DNA of 64,000 nt from Stropharia rugosoannulata (lineage: Eukaryota; Basidiomycota; Agaricomycetes; Agaricales; Strophariaceae), in contig JANCIK010000005.1 of the NCBI GenBank assembly GCA_028532985.1, positions 2,858,501-2,922,500 on the forward strand. Reading direction: 5' to 3'. The first letter of the stretch is position 1; every line of letters begins with the position of its first letter. The notes below the pieces were generated by a model. It did no database searches. It saw only the letters and a list, made by a program, of their open reading frames with translations, and was not told where the DNA came from. The translations under genes and the position numbers were made by a program. Positions 51,075 to 63,694 of this stretch are shown here, one piece after another.

Positions 51075-53551
51075 ATGACCACCATTGGCGAATTCCCTAT
51101 CGACCTCAAGCAATTTAAGAAGTAAGTACTGATCCCGCCGCCGGAGAGTAGCGTCCTGACAGTCTTCGCTATTAGAATCAAGCTTGATGCGACAAAACCT
51201 ACTTTAACCGACGAAGAGAGAGAGGCGCTCCTTGCTAACATCCAGCTACTTCGCGATGCCATCGTTGTGTTCACAGCGACCGGTGCTGCTCGCGGCGTGA
51301 GTGGGCATACTGGTGAGCTCCACTATTGCGGCCGCGTATATGCGCTCTTTCTGACATCATACGCACATATTAGGCGGTGCATACGATACGGTGCCAGAAG
51401 TTTGTATTCTGTTGGCACTCATCGAGGGGTCAGATAAGATACTCGACATTGTCTTCGACGAGGCGGGTGAGTCGCTTGCGAGGATGTCTACAGAGTTATT
51501 CAGCATATTCACGGTCACTTGGTAGGACATCGCGTTGCAACGCAGTACATCCTTGCTGCCCTTGATGGATCGCTTCCAGTTGAACATCTCCTGCACTATC
51601 GCGAGGCCAACTCCAAACTCCCTGGTCACCCAGAACTAGGGCTCACACCGGGAGTCAAGTTTTCATCTGGTCGCCTTGGTCACATGTGGTAGGCCGATGT
51701 GACACCAATCGCGACGATATTGTTTTCTGAGTCAATTTTAGGCCTCTTGTCAACGGCGTTGCTCTGGCTAACCGTGATAAGACTGTCTTCTGCCTTGGCT
51801 CGGATGGATCGCAGCAAGAAGGCAACGACGCGGAGGCTGCCCGTCTCGCCGTTGCTCAGGGACTCAACGTGAAGCTGCTGATTGATGACAACGACGTCAC
51901 CATCGCAGGGCACCCCTCCGAATATCTCAAGGGTTACGACTTGACCAAGACGCTCGAAGGCCATGGCTTGAAAGTCGTCACCGTTCAAGGAGAAGATATA
52001 GATGCCCTCTGGGGCGCTGTCAGCGTGATTGTCAATTACGATGGGCCGGCAGCTGGTTTGTACTTGCGTAACAAAGAGATATGCATTTTTCTGAAAATTT
52101 TATCTTTACCGCAGTTATTGCCAAGCGCCTCATGGCTCCTGGTATCCCGGACATCGAGGGTAGCACCCACGGTCACGATGTTATTCCCGTTAAATCGGCT
52201 GTGAAGTACCTTGAAAAACGCGGACTGTCGAGCTTCGCGCCGTTCTATGACAACATCAAGCCCAACCCCAACCCGTACTTGTACATTGGCTCTAGTAAAG
52301 AGATTGGTGCCAACCGCGTGGTGTTTGGTGAGGCGGTCAATATGGTCCTAGACAAGTACCCCAAAGAAGAGATGGCTAAGAAGGTCATGGTTATTGATAG
52401 TACGTGACATTACAATGCCATTGTGCAGCTCTGACATTGGTTTGAAAAGGTGATCTCGAGGGCTCGACTGGTCTGAAAGTCATTCACCAGAAACATCCTG
52501 AGGTGTTTGTTCCTTCCGGAATCATGGAACGTGGAAACTTCTCCGCCGCCGCGGGCTTTGGCTTTGCACCGGATAAATTTGGCGTTTTCTCGACTTTCTC
52601 AGCGTTCCTCGAGATGGTCATTTCTGAAGTGACAATGGCACGTTTGAATAATTGTAATGTTCTATCACATTTCTCGCATTCCGGAGGTATGTCATCTCTT
52701 CATAGTATGTATGACAATTAACAAATCCTTTGCCAGTCGATGAAATGGCTGACAATACGTGCCACTTCGGTGTTAACAACATGTTCGCTGATAATGGGCT
52801 CTCCGATGTCCATTCGTACCTGTACTTCCCGGCAGATCCCGCTCAAATGGTTGCTATAGTTCAACGCGTCTTCTTTGAACGCGGTCTCCGCTTCATCTTC
52901 TCGACCCGTTCCAAAGTACCTTGGATTCTCAAGGAAGACGGCTCTAGATTCTTCGAAGGCGATTACGAATTTGTACCTGGAAAAGACGATGTTATTTATG
53001 AAGGCAAGGCTGGTTATGTCGTCAGCTTTGGTGAGATGCTTTACAGGAGTGTCGACGCCGTCTTGAGGTGTAGGCAGGAGGGCCTTGATGTCGGCTTGAT
53101 CAACAAGCCCTGCTTGAATGTGGTTGATGAACAGGTAATTGATAAATCTTTCTGCTATTTTCATACACTAATGCATTTATTTCGTAGACCATCAATAAGA
53201 TCGGCCAAAGCCCATTCGTGCTTGTAGTGGAATCTTTCAACCAGAAGACCGGCGTGCGTCTTATGTGCTTTATATATAAAGTTTATTTGGAGATTAAGCC
53301 ACTTTACAGCTTGGATCTAAAATGGGGACTTGGCTCCTGGAACGCCAACTTACTCCAAAATATGCCTATATGGGAACAACGAAAGAAGGTACGTTTCATC
53401 ATTCAGTCTCTTTGGGTGAACTGTTCAGCCGCATTTATATTCATGCTCCTTTGCAGGGTGCGGCGGTCTGTGGGAACAAATCCCATTCCAAAACCTTGAT
53501 CCTCAATGTTTGTGGCATTTCTCCTTTTCGTGCTATCACTCTTACGATTAA
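51075..53551 (+). CDS. Transketolase-like enzyme
   Basis: Thiamine-diphosphate enzyme of the transketolase family, which moves two-carbon units between sugar phosphates (cytosolic pentose phosphate pathway in the classical member). ATG 51075 (MTTIGEFPIDLKQFK), about nine exons, stop TAA 53549-53551. Visible: TGAARGVSGHTGGAYDTVPE (N-terminal substrate region), FSSGRLGHMWPLVNGVAL, the ThDP/Mg site FCLGSDGSQQEGNDAEAARL with LLIDDNDVTIAGHPSEY, the pyrimidine domain FVPSGIMERGNFSAAAGFGF and LSHFSHSGVDEMADNTCHFG, and a C-terminal domain (GKAGYVVSFGEMLYRSVDAV). The end reads YAYMGTTKEGCGGLWEQIPF. Sequence is divergent from the fungal housekeeping TKL1, so it is probably a paralogous transketolase-like protein with unproven substrate. 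Confidence 0.8.
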
Positions 53552-54081
53552 TGGCCTTTTCTTCTCAGCGATCATTTCGAAAATCAAACAGCTTTCTCAG
53601 TAAATGTTCGATATCGCCCGAGGACAGAACAGGTAAATTAGACAAAAGGGGAGATGATAAGGAAGAACTCAAAGACGTGTATGTAACTTGATATCCTGTA
53701 ATATGAGTATCGACTGCGAGAATTGCTCGCAGATTGTGGTTATCGCCAATTGCGCCTGTCCGACTCGCGCAACATTCTCACGAACGACTCTACTCATGCC
53801 GATACTTGCGCAAAAAGGTCTGTTTTAGGTATGTTCAGATGCCTCATGAGATCATATGCCTCGGGGTTTGCCCGTCTTCATCATGTTTGATTCACGAGTT
53901 CCGACTTTCAAATTGTTAGCACCACACATAGCTGACTGTTACTAATCCCGCGGTGGGCCTTGGATTCCAGAACAAAGAATGGTCTGCATTCCCATGTTGC
54001 ATCGGTCTATTATATTGCAGAGCCTACTTGCCGAAGCTTATATAGGTTGTATGTTCTAACTTCCGCACCATTTATCGAATC
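53552..54081. other. Intergenic between transketolase-like and homogentisate dioxygenase genes
   Basis: No gene or repeat recognised; probably 3' flank and promoter. Confidence 0.4.
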
Positions 54082-56354
54082 ATGCCTCTCTCCGCATCTG
54101 GTGCTACCGCTCAGGGCTCCTTCACTGTTAGGCCAGCAGAAAAGGACCCATACCAATATCAAGTTGGCTTTGGCAATCGTTTTGCAAGCGAGGCTATGTG
54201 AGTACGATGGTTTACATGTTTCGCCCGTTACTGATCTTGATATTTAGACCTGGAGTGCTCCCAGTAGGTCAGAACAGTCCTCAGAAATGCAAATACGATC
54301 TGTATAATGAAGGGGTGAGTCAATCAAGTCTCTAATAGTTTGCTATGGTCAATGCTTAACCATGGGGTAGATGACGGGAGCGTCCTTCGTCGCTCCGCGC
54401 GCCGAAAACCTGAACGCGTGAGTACGCTCGCTTGTGCTCACAACCACCGCAGTTATCTAATCTCACGCGATAAACACACAGATGGCTGTATCGCATTCGT
54501 CCATCTGTCGCGCACCAGGGGTTCACGCGTCTTCCGGACAATCCTGACGTACGTTGTTTCCACTGAGCGATGCACATTTGCATGTAATGGACTATGGGTG
54601 TTGTACTTTTTAGCTGGAGTCGTGCTTCCTCCCACTCAACCCGAAGGTACATACGAGCCCTACGCAGCTTGCCTGGCACCCCTTCAGCCTCCCGCCTGAC
54701 AATGAGAAAGTTGACTTTGTCGACGGGTTGAAGACCATCGCAGGAAACGGTGACCCGACCCTCCGCGAAGGCTTGGCCATCCATATGTACCTCGCTAATA
54801 CTTCTATGGAGCGCAAGGCCTTCTGTAATAATGATGGTGATATGCTCATCTTGCCCCAACAAGGTCGTCTGGACATCCAGACAGAGTTTGGGAAGTAAGT
54901 GGACTCTTCAGCCAGCGGCCGGAGCTTCTTGCTTATATGTCTTGAAAGGTTGATGGTTCGCTCTGGAGAAATTTGCGTCATTCAACGAGGAATGAAGTTC
55001 AAGGTGTGTACCGACTGACGACTCAGTTGGTAGACAGTATTAATCGAATGTTACTAGGTCATTCTTCCAGATGGTCCTTCTCGCGGGTGTAAGTTTGCTC
55101 AAACAGTAAAATGGTTCTCTTGATTTTGACGCAATACCGACGCAGATATTCAGGAAATCTATGGATCCCATTTTGTTCTCCCAGAGCTCGGCCCCTTGGG
55201 TGGTAATGGGCTCGCTAATCCCCGTGATTTCGAAGTACCATTGGCTTCCTTTGATATTGATCAAAACCCTTGGACAAGTGCGTAAAGTTTTTAGTATTTG
55301 GAGATACATGTTCTCACAATATTGGGTTTAAATCAAGTTGTCTATAAGTCAGTGCCTTCCATTACGGTAGTTTTGATATAATCCTAACCGAGCGCATAGG
55401 GTGTGCGGTCAGCTGCACGCGTGCGCACAAGAACACACGCCATTTGATGTTGTGGCATGGCACGGCAAGTGAGTAACCCCACTTTACTTCCTGTGTCCAT
55501 CAATTAATTCATATTTTTGCTTAATATCAGTTATGTTCCATACAAGTACGCACTGGAGAAGTTTATCAATGTAGGCAGCATATCGAAGGACCATATCGAC
55601 CCGTCGATCTTCTGTGTCCTCACTGCAAAGTCTAAACAACCTGGTGTCCCACTCGCGGACTTCCTCATCTTTAGTCCGCGATGGGATGTCGCCACTGAGA
55701 CCTTCAGGCCCCCTGTAAGTTGCCAACCGGGTGTTGTAGGGAGTTAGCTAAAGTTGCTCAATGCTCAGTACTATCACCGTAACTCGTCCACTGAGTTCAT
55801 GGGTTTGCTCTATGGTGTTTACGGCGGTAGGAGTGACGGCTTCCAACCAGGTAATTAATCATGCTTTCGCGCACTTCGCACCCTGATCTTGCTTGTAGGT
55901 GGTGCTAGCTATGAAACTGGATTCTGTCCGCATGGAGGTAAGCACCGCGAACGATTCTGTCTGGACCCTTGGCTCACTTGAGTTTAGTTTCCTATGACGA
56001 GTTCAAGAAGGCCTCGGAAGGTGAACAGCTCCCTCAATGGATATCCGAGGGGACGATTGGTGAGCCATGCTGAGAATTTGTTACCTGATTTTGACTAAGA
56101 GGATGTATAGCTTTCATGTTCGAGTCGAGCATGATGTTCACCATCACAGACTATGCTATGAATCGTTCCGGAAAACTTCACAGTAAGTACATGGAGTACT
56201 CTGCTTGCTTCCATATGTGTGATTGTACCATGATATAGTGCACGAGCCCAAGATGTGGGACAACCTGAAGGGTCAGTTCATGAATCACATCCCGCAAATC
56301 AATGCGGATTTGAAGGCGGCCGGTCTTCCTCCACTGGGGTCAGAGTCTCAGTAA
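54082..56354 (+). CDS. hmgA: Homogentisate 1,2-dioxygenase
   Basis: Opens the aromatic ring of homogentisate to maleylacetoacetate in phenylalanine/tyrosine breakdown, using Fe(II) and O2. ATG 54082 ([20 protein letters not shown]), at least ten exons with short GT-AG introns, stop TAA 56352-56354. Landmarks in order: [151 protein letters not shown] and [19 protein letters not shown]. The His and Glu six residues apart in the last segment are the iron ligands, and CPHG supplies the third His. The residue six before that His, a His in characterised enzymes (GASLHS), is Glu here (GASYET). It is clearly a family member but may be a divergent paralogue. Confidence 0.9.
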
Positions 56355-56916
56355 AGATAAGGACAGAGAAGATTTGCATCTCCGAGAATGTATCAACGTG
56401 GTCTTGTATGCGAAGCCTCCTTTCAATTTTTCTTTATGCATGTCGAAGTAGTTCACAGCCGTTTATCCAAGGCTAACTTGTGAATAAGCGATACTATGTA
56501 TTGCGGTTCCTACATACATGACTCGACTTTGATATTGAAAAAGCCATTTCAAGTCCAAGTTTAGTCTAAGTATTATAATATCCAGGGTTGATCCAGGATA
56601 AGAGTCACAACAAATAAGAAGAAGCTGAAGCTGAAGATCTCGCCCTCATCTGATGAGACCGAGTGAGTCATAGAGCCATTCGAGGGAGAGGCAAGACGCT
56701 TTTGAGTCGATCGCGTTCGGTCACTGACAAGTCACTGAGTCAGTCAAAGTTGGCATTGCAGCCAAAGCGGCTGAACGTACTAACGGCGGACCGTTCAACA
56801 GTAAGCGGCTTAGCTAAGCTTACGGAGGAATTATGCGGTGATCTACTAATAGTAATAGTCAGAATAAATGAACCACGACGCCCCCTTTCGTATTTGACAG
56901 TCCCACCACACAAACC
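56355..56916. other. Intergenic before the beta-tubulin gene
   Basis: No gene recognised. Expected to hold the tubulin promoter; no clear TATA box seen. Confidence 0.4.
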
Positions 56917-59651
56917 ATGCCGTCGTCGCGCGAAATTATCAATATTCAGGTATGCTCTCTGCGTCCCATGCCACTCAGCTGTCGCTAATGGGGGTAACAA
57001 CAGGCTGGACAAGCTGGCAACCAGGTACATGCAGACGCTGAATAGAATTACTCACATCCACCTTACCGTATCCGCGATGTGCTTCTAGGTCGGAGAGACA
57101 TTCTGGCAGTCGCTGCTAGCAGAACATGGCTTAGACAAATCCGGAGTGCGTCACTACCACTTGTAACCCGATTTCTGAAAAGTTAACGCGTCGTGTCTCT
57201 CGTCTTACTCAGGCGTATCACGGTACAGATCCTCTTCAGCTTCAAAGGGTAACCCGCACCGATGTCTTTAAGAGGGTAAGACCTAATAATATTTGCGTCG
57301 GTTAGGCAGGGGTATACTTCGATGAGGTGTCATCGGGAAGCGCGACGCGTTATGTTCCAAGAAGCGTCCAGGTCGATTTGGAGGCAGGAGTGTGCAACAG
57401 GGTGAGTATATGCCTTGAATATCAGTTATCTCAGCTCATTCCATAATGCAGATACGAAGCGGTCCTCTTGGAGATCTCTTCCGGCCAGATACCTATCTTC
57501 ACGGTGAATCAGGCGCAGGGAACAACTGGGCTAAAGGATGTGAGCGCGTTCCTACCTAACTCTAATCGGATACTCATCGATGAGCGCAGATTATACAGAA
57601 GGTATATGACTCGGCGAGTGTACTTGCAGCAGGTTCTGACCATAGCAATTAGGTGCTGAGCTCGTCGACTCTATCCTTGTAAGTCGATGCTGTCAAAAAG
57701 GGTCTCACTACGTCATGTTTTGACGTGATCTGTTCTAGGAAGTCGTCCGCAAACAATCGGAAAGCTGTGATGCCCTACAGGGGTTCCAAATTCTTCACTC
57801 CCTTGGGGGTGGAACTGGCGCAGGCCTTGGTAGCTTGCTGCTGAGCAAGGTGCGGGAGGAGTTTCCCGACAGGATGATGGCTACTTTTTCCATCTTGCCA
57901 TCACCCAAGGTCTCCGAAACCATTGTCGAGGTACTGTACCCAAAATTCAATTATAGACTCGCTTGCTAACTGCTCCCTGATCGCCTGCATAGCCCTATAA
58001 CGCAATGCTGTCAACTCATCAGCTAGTCGATAACAGTGATTTGACCATATGTATCGATAACGAAGCGTTGTAAGTGATTTAGTAGCAGTCATCTTATATT
58101 TGACAATATATCAACTCATTCGCAGGTACGAGATATGCATCAGAAACATGAAGGTTCAAAGTCCAAACTTCGAAAATTTGAATACTGTGAGTATTGTGGC
58201 AAAGTAGTCGGTTTTGTTGACTAATATCCTTACCGTATAGTTGGTAGCACAAGTCATGTGTGGTGTCAGTACTAGTCTTCGTTTCCCTGGTCAACTTAAT
58301 GGGTTCGTGAATTGTTGCTTTTTTGTTTTCTATTCTAATTTTTCTCTCTTTTAGTGATCTTCGCAAGTTGGGAATGAACCTCATTCCTTTCCCGCGTGTG
58401 AGTAGTAACTCAGCGATTTTGGCTATTTCTTCTTATTGTTATTATTGACTGCCGCAAATAAAATAGATGCATTTCTTAATGCCAAGTTACGCACCGTTCT
58501 ACGGCCCTAAGGCTAAACAGTATGAAAGCAACTCTGTTTCCGACCTTACTAAAGCGTATGCATTATTCCTTTTTCTATTTGTCCAGGACTTACCTTCCTT
58601 CTGCATGATCTAGTGTGTTTGATCGAAAAAACCTGCTTGTTGCTTGTGACCCTCGCTTTGGGTTTGTAACTATTTTTAAGCATATTTTCTATAAGTTTAA
58701 CCTGCATGAACACAGCCGCTACCTCACGGCAGCGACGATTTTCCGTGGAGATATCTCGTCCAGAGAAGTAAGTGTTTCGGTTGCTCGTTGGGTAAGAACA
58801 TGATGACATTCCTTTTTCCTCCGCAGGCTGAAGTACGTACCCTATTTCTTATGGGTCGTGCTTTGAAAGAGGCGCTCAATGTTATCAAACGTCTCTCTTC
58901 TTGGGTGTTTTCCGATGCTGCTGCGAATAGGTCTCTGTCCATGAAATGCAGATCAAGAATTCGCAGCATTTTGTAGAGTAATTATCTTCCACTTATGCCG
59001 GGAGTTCTACTGATTAGTCATATCGTAGATGGATTCCTGACAATGTGTCTGTATCGCTTGTCCGTGTTCCTCCTGTCGGTCAGACCAGGGTCAGTAGTTA
59101 ATTTCTATTTCATACCTGGATCATGTTCGTTGTTCATCTATAAGTCATTAAGGCTGCAACCGCCCTGTCCAACTCTACGGCCATCCAGGAGGTGTTCAAG
59201 CGCAACCTCGACCAGGTAAGTTTTCTTGGGAATTGATGAGCTTGTTAGTTCTAAGTTTGCGTAGTTCTCTGTTATGTTCAAACGCCGGGCATTCTTACAC
59301 TGGTAATGTTTTTGGAATTATTTTTTTCTGGTTGTTAACCATAAACGCTTAGGTATACCGGCGAGGGCATGGATATTATGGAGTTTTCGGAAGCTGAGAA
59401 CAATATTCGTGATTTAATGTAAGTTTTTCTATTGTAGATTATTTGGATCAGACTAAGCTTTTTGAATCAAACAGAGCGGAGTATCAGCAGGTTCGTGATT
59501 ATTTGTTGTTAACCTTGTCGTATTTACTGATCGTGTCATCGAAATGTAGTATCAAGAGGCCACCGCGGGCGATGAGGAAGGCGAATACGAGCAGGGATAT
59601 GAAGAAGGAGAGCAATCTCAGGAGTACGAACAGGAGGAAGTGGAACAATAA
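56917..59651 (+). CDS. Divergent beta-tubulin
   Basis: Subunit of microtubules. ATG 56917 encodes [11 protein letters not shown], then a 21-bp microexon (AGQAGNQ), and some 15-20 further small exons; stop TAA 59649-59651. Recognisable: [33 protein letters not shown] region, [19 protein letters not shown], the GTP-binding [135 protein letters not shown], and an acidic Glu/Gln/Tyr tail. It lacks the usual MREIVHLQTGQCGNQIG start and differs from canonical fungal beta-tubulin at many conserved sites, so it is a second, diverged beta-tubulin and not the main one. Positions equivalent to E198 and F200 are Leu and Ile. Splice sites after 58760 are partly estimates. Confidence 0.88.
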
Positions 59652-60487
59652 TAAAAAGTGTTCTTGGCTTTACATTCTAGTATTCTTTATTTGTTCATCT
59701 TCTTCATCTATCACCAGAGTCGTTTTGCAAGCGTCAAATCAGGCTTCCTGGTTTTTATATAATAATCCTTCTCATCTCGTATAGAATATAGCTCTGCCCA
59801 AAAACTTCTTTCTTCCTACTCCCGGCCAGAATTTTGGTGACGCCGACTCCACTGTATGTGATACCGAAGCTTGAGCCGATTGTGCCACATAAATTGGGGG
59901 GCTGCGTTGCCGACCGCTACGATTTTGGTGTGCCGCTGACCTTCGCACGGCTGTGAGAAAGGGATCGCACTCTGCGCTCCTTCTCTGGGCCGCGCTGATG
60001 GGTGGGAGATAGAATACCCCACGTTCCTGGGCATGTGCCCCGCTGCGATGTCCTGGATGGAGTACTAGGGATACTAAAAATATTTATGGAAGCCAGTCAT
60101 AATGCACTCGGTCACTTGAGTATCACTATAGGGGATGCATTTCTGGCACTGCACCACAATGTTACAAGTGTAATTTGCGAGCTTTGTATCGTCTTTGTAA
60201 CATTTCGTTTGTAAATGCTTGAAAAAAAAATCACCTGTTTAGACGGAGGCAAAGTGCAAAAATAGGTCGATAAAGTACTCCAACTTTATTAGCCTTCGCT
60301 CGGTCGGCACTTCAACGCGCATAGCTGGTTTGCTGATCAGGCCCAACGAGGCAGAGCGCTCGGGTTGGATATCCGATAGCATTTTAGATAATGCTCTTCT
60401 CATCCTTTGTTTCGTTTATAAACGCTGTGCGGCAGATGAGACGTGACCTGTCCCCCCGCTCCCCGTGTGCTGTACATCCATGAGACA
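59652..60487. other. Intergenic between beta-tubulin and the DUF1479 gene
   Basis: No convincing frame, RNA gene or repeat. Confidence 0.4.
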
Positions 60488-62151
60488 ATGGCCAGCCTTC
60501 CGCCTCGCTTTGTGGATCTGAAGAAGAGCATTGCCGCGTCATACCCCAACTTCGAGGTGAACGCCACCCGCTCATGGGGGGAGATATTGAAGGAGCTGAA
60601 TGAGGTGACTGAGAACATCAAAAAGGAGGGCGTAAATGTGCGTCACTTTTCCGTTCTGTTTGAGCTAAGCCTATAATAATAAGCGGCTGCTTTCAGTACA
60701 TCCCGCAGGTAAACTTTGAGGATCTGCAGAGCCTCAGTGATGAGGAAGTGCAACGGATCAGGAGGCGCGGAAGTGTGATCATTAAAGATGTTGTCCCTGA
60801 CGAGTTGGCCATGAAATGGAAGGAAGAGTTGAAGGAGTTTGTGACTGTTAACCCGACTGTTTACGGTAATTCTGCGAGTTGAACACCCGTGCAATTCTAA
60901 TCAGGAACTACAGGAGAACCTGAGAACGATAAACAGTTCTTCCATCTCTAGTAGGTGTTTCATAACTTGCTATGTTGACATGTTCTGAGTCAGTCGAAAT
61001 CATCAGCTGGACGAAGCCACAGGTGCAAGCACGATCGCACCCAAATGTCCTCGCGGCTACAGTGTGGCTAAACAAGCTGTATAACGTGAAGTCGGAAGGG
61101 AACCAGTCGAAGTTCGACGGCGTTGACCTAGATGTCCCACTGACCTATGCAGATCGGTTCAGGATCAGGAAACCAGGAGTCGGGTGGAACCTCCATCCGC
61201 CCCATATCGACGGTAAGAAGGTCTCCTCCCGTGACGGACTAGTTCTAATGCCGTGTTTCAGGAGGGACAATCGAGCGCTGGGAAGACCCTACATTCCGTC
61301 GCTGCTTCGCGGATATCCTGAGCGGAAACTGGAGGAACCATGACCCTTTCTATCTCGAAGGCCGCCTGGACGCAAGGAGTTCTCTGTATGGCCGTCCAAA
61401 CCAATCGAGCATTTTTAGGTCGTTCCAAGGATGGTTAGCCATGAGGTGTGCTAGTCCTTCGGTTGTGTGTACGATAACACCCGTTAATCACCCTGCAGCG
61501 AGACCGCCCCAACCCAAGGAACCTTGAGAGTTTTCCCTGACGTCCTGTTGTCGAATGCATATCTCATCCTTAGGCCGTTCTTCACCCCGATTGTCCCACC
61601 AGATTCTGAAGAGATCTTCAAGCCTGAAGGTTGGAAATTCGGTCAGCAATTAATGTGCCATCGCTGCCACAGGAGCTAATCACAAGCAGACCTAAGCAAG
61701 CCCGATTTCCCAGGTATCTACCCAAGAGACGGTGGATATTATGGACCGCGACCAACTCCTGGCCTCCATCCCAACATGCGGTTGGAGGAGTCGATGACAT
61801 CGGTACCCAAGGTTAACCCAGGAGATGCCGTCTTCTGGCACTGCGACGTCGTTCACTCAGTCGAAACAGACCATAACGGCACGGGAGACTCTGCAGGTAA
61901 ATTTGCCGACTTGTACACTGAGGTTCGAGCCCTGATCGCAGATTCTAGTCATGTATATCCCAGCAGTTCCAATGACACCGCAGAATCTAGCATATATTGA
62001 GCGCCAGAAGGTAGCATTCTTGAATGGAGAACGGCCACCCGATTTTCCAAAGGGCGAAGCGGAAGCTGGATTTATAGGTATTGCCAATGCCAACGACGTT
62101 ATCAGCCAAGAGGGGAAAAGAGCTATGGGGCTTGTTGACAGCGTTGCTTGA
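60488..62151 (+). CDS. DUF1479 (YbiU-type) protein
   Basis: ATG 60488 (MASLPPRFVDLKKSIAASYP), about seven exons, stop TGA 62149-62151. Conserved words: NFEDLQSLSDEEVQRIRRRG, VIIKDVVPDELAMKWKEEL, FFHLYWTKPQVQARSHPNV, LTYADRFRIRKPGVGWNLHP, HIDGGTIERWEDPTFRRCF, RSFQGWLAMSETAPTQGTL, LILRPFFTPI, YPRDGGYYGPRPTPGLHPNM and VNPGDAVFWHCDVVHSVETD. This is the DUF1479 family of fungi and bacteria (YbiU), which has a double-stranded beta-helix fold like 2-oxoglutarate/Fe(II) oxygenases. HID and the distal HCDVVHSVE could be metal-binding, but no substrate is established. No signal peptide is seen. Confident on family, not on activity. Confidence 0.85.
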
Positions 62152-62494
62152 GTAGATCGTGGAACGAAATTCCAAGGGCAAGCCTAGTAATCACCTCTAC
62201 TCCTAACTGAATCCCGGTCCGTTTGGAAGACATTGGCGACCGGGGACTCTGTAAGATAAGATGCCTCGTAGATCGAATTTTTGTTGCGGATACATTGTTC
62301 AATAAAGAAAAATGCTTCTCATATATCGCCTAGGATGAGACGTCATTTCAACATTCAAAACAAAATAAATTGCCATAATTCAATGAGTTGTGAAATTCTT
62401 GTTAATTAGTCTACCACTTTGCGTAAGGCAAGAATTTGCCACTGAAAATTGTGTAAGTTGTGATGCATAAATCTTGAAAAAAGACAAGTAAGGC
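62152..62494. other. Convergent intergenic region
   Basis: 3' flanks of the DUF1479 gene (plus) and the cyanase gene (minus). AATAAAG and AAAATAAATT words near 62301 and 62363 may be polyadenylation signals for the two sides. Confidence 0.4.
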
Positions 62495-63183
62495 TTACTC
62501 GAAGGTCAGAATAACACGGTCACCCTTGGGGTCGGGCTTCTTGTCAACATTTATTTTACAGTCAATCATAGACATAATGCCATCTCCAAACTACGAGGAG
62601 TGCATATATGCGTCAGACCCCAGACTAACAAGTGTGGATGTAAAGGGATCGACACACCTTCTCGTGGATCACTGCCTTGATTGCATGCCCGTATACCAGA
62701 ACACCCTATTGATATATTATGAGCGTATATATGTTACAAAGGCGCATCGACATACCTCGTATAACCTGTAGATGACTGGATCTTGGGGAGGGGTTGGACC
62801 CAAACCTCTGTACGGCCACCAGTGGTTACCCAGTCCACCGAGGGCGTCTCCAGTCGGAACATCCAGAATATCAGCGACTTTCTTTAACTCGTCCTCAGTA
62901 AATTTAGCCTGATCAATCATCAACAAAGGATCCACAATTATATGTACTTTAGAAACTTGCCTGGCCGTAAAAGGCGGCGGCAAGCCAGACTTCATCCTTG
63001 CCTATCTCTTTGGCGATCTGGTCGAATGTGAAACCTTTCTTTGCCTTGGCCTCAAAGAGTTGCCCGATAATTGGCGGCAATTCGTTGAGAGGAGTGTTGT
63101 TAGTTGGCACGGTCTATAGAGATCATCAATTCCTTCGAACACTCTAAGCAAATCATAATCCGTACTGCGTAGATTGAAGACAT
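62495..63183 (-). CDS. CYN1: Cyanate hydratase (cyanase)
   Basis: Converts cyanate and bicarbonate to ammonia and CO2. Exons on the minus strand 63183-63166, 63113-62961, 62908-62756, 62705-62658 and 62590-62495 join to 155 aa, the usual cyanase length. Start [20 protein letters not shown]. The N-terminal helix-turn-helix-like domain includes [20 protein letters not shown] and [20 protein letters not shown]. The catalytic C-terminal domain has [20 protein letters not shown] (with the Arg and Glu of the active site), [19 protein letters not shown] and ends DRVILTFE. The decamer active-site Ser is expected in the DGIMSMID segment. Intron 2 (62909-62960) uses a GC donor (CAG then GCAAGT). All active-site words are intact, so it should be functional. 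Confidence 0.93.
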
Positions 63184-63694
63184 TGGTGGTCGAGATCAAG
63201 AGGTGGAACTGTGTCAAATGGTTATAAGAGAATGAGACTGATCGCAGTGTCTTGGAAAGATCCTTATAAACCATTCTCTCATGGGAGTACCACGGTCGTA
63301 TGCTCACTCAAGGGAAGCCACACGGTTGTTCATTCCTGTGACGGAAAAGAAATAGAGCCAAGTATTTTTCCCTCTGTCTGCGCACTAGTGTGAGGTTATC
63401 TGTTACATGTGATGAGGTGGGAGGAAACGGAGGACCGTGTGAGAACGAAGCCCCAAGTATAGGACCGGCATAATTGCAAACTGGATGCGGTGAGTGCTTA
63501 AAATCCCGCTATCCTTATACTGCACAGCACCATGGAAGAAATATGTTGAGCTTGGGAAGACTCGGATAGACGCGGGATAGCACGAACAGACTGACATTGG
63601 CAGTTCCGGTCGCACACGCATTTTAGCGCGGGGTATGACTTTTTCTTGGCTTTCGTGTATGGACCCATAGATATCAAACAGGAATAATGGAGCG
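63184..63694. other. Promoter side of cyanase and 3' flank of SDHAF3
   Basis: No gene recognised between two genes on the minus strand. Confidence 0.4.
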
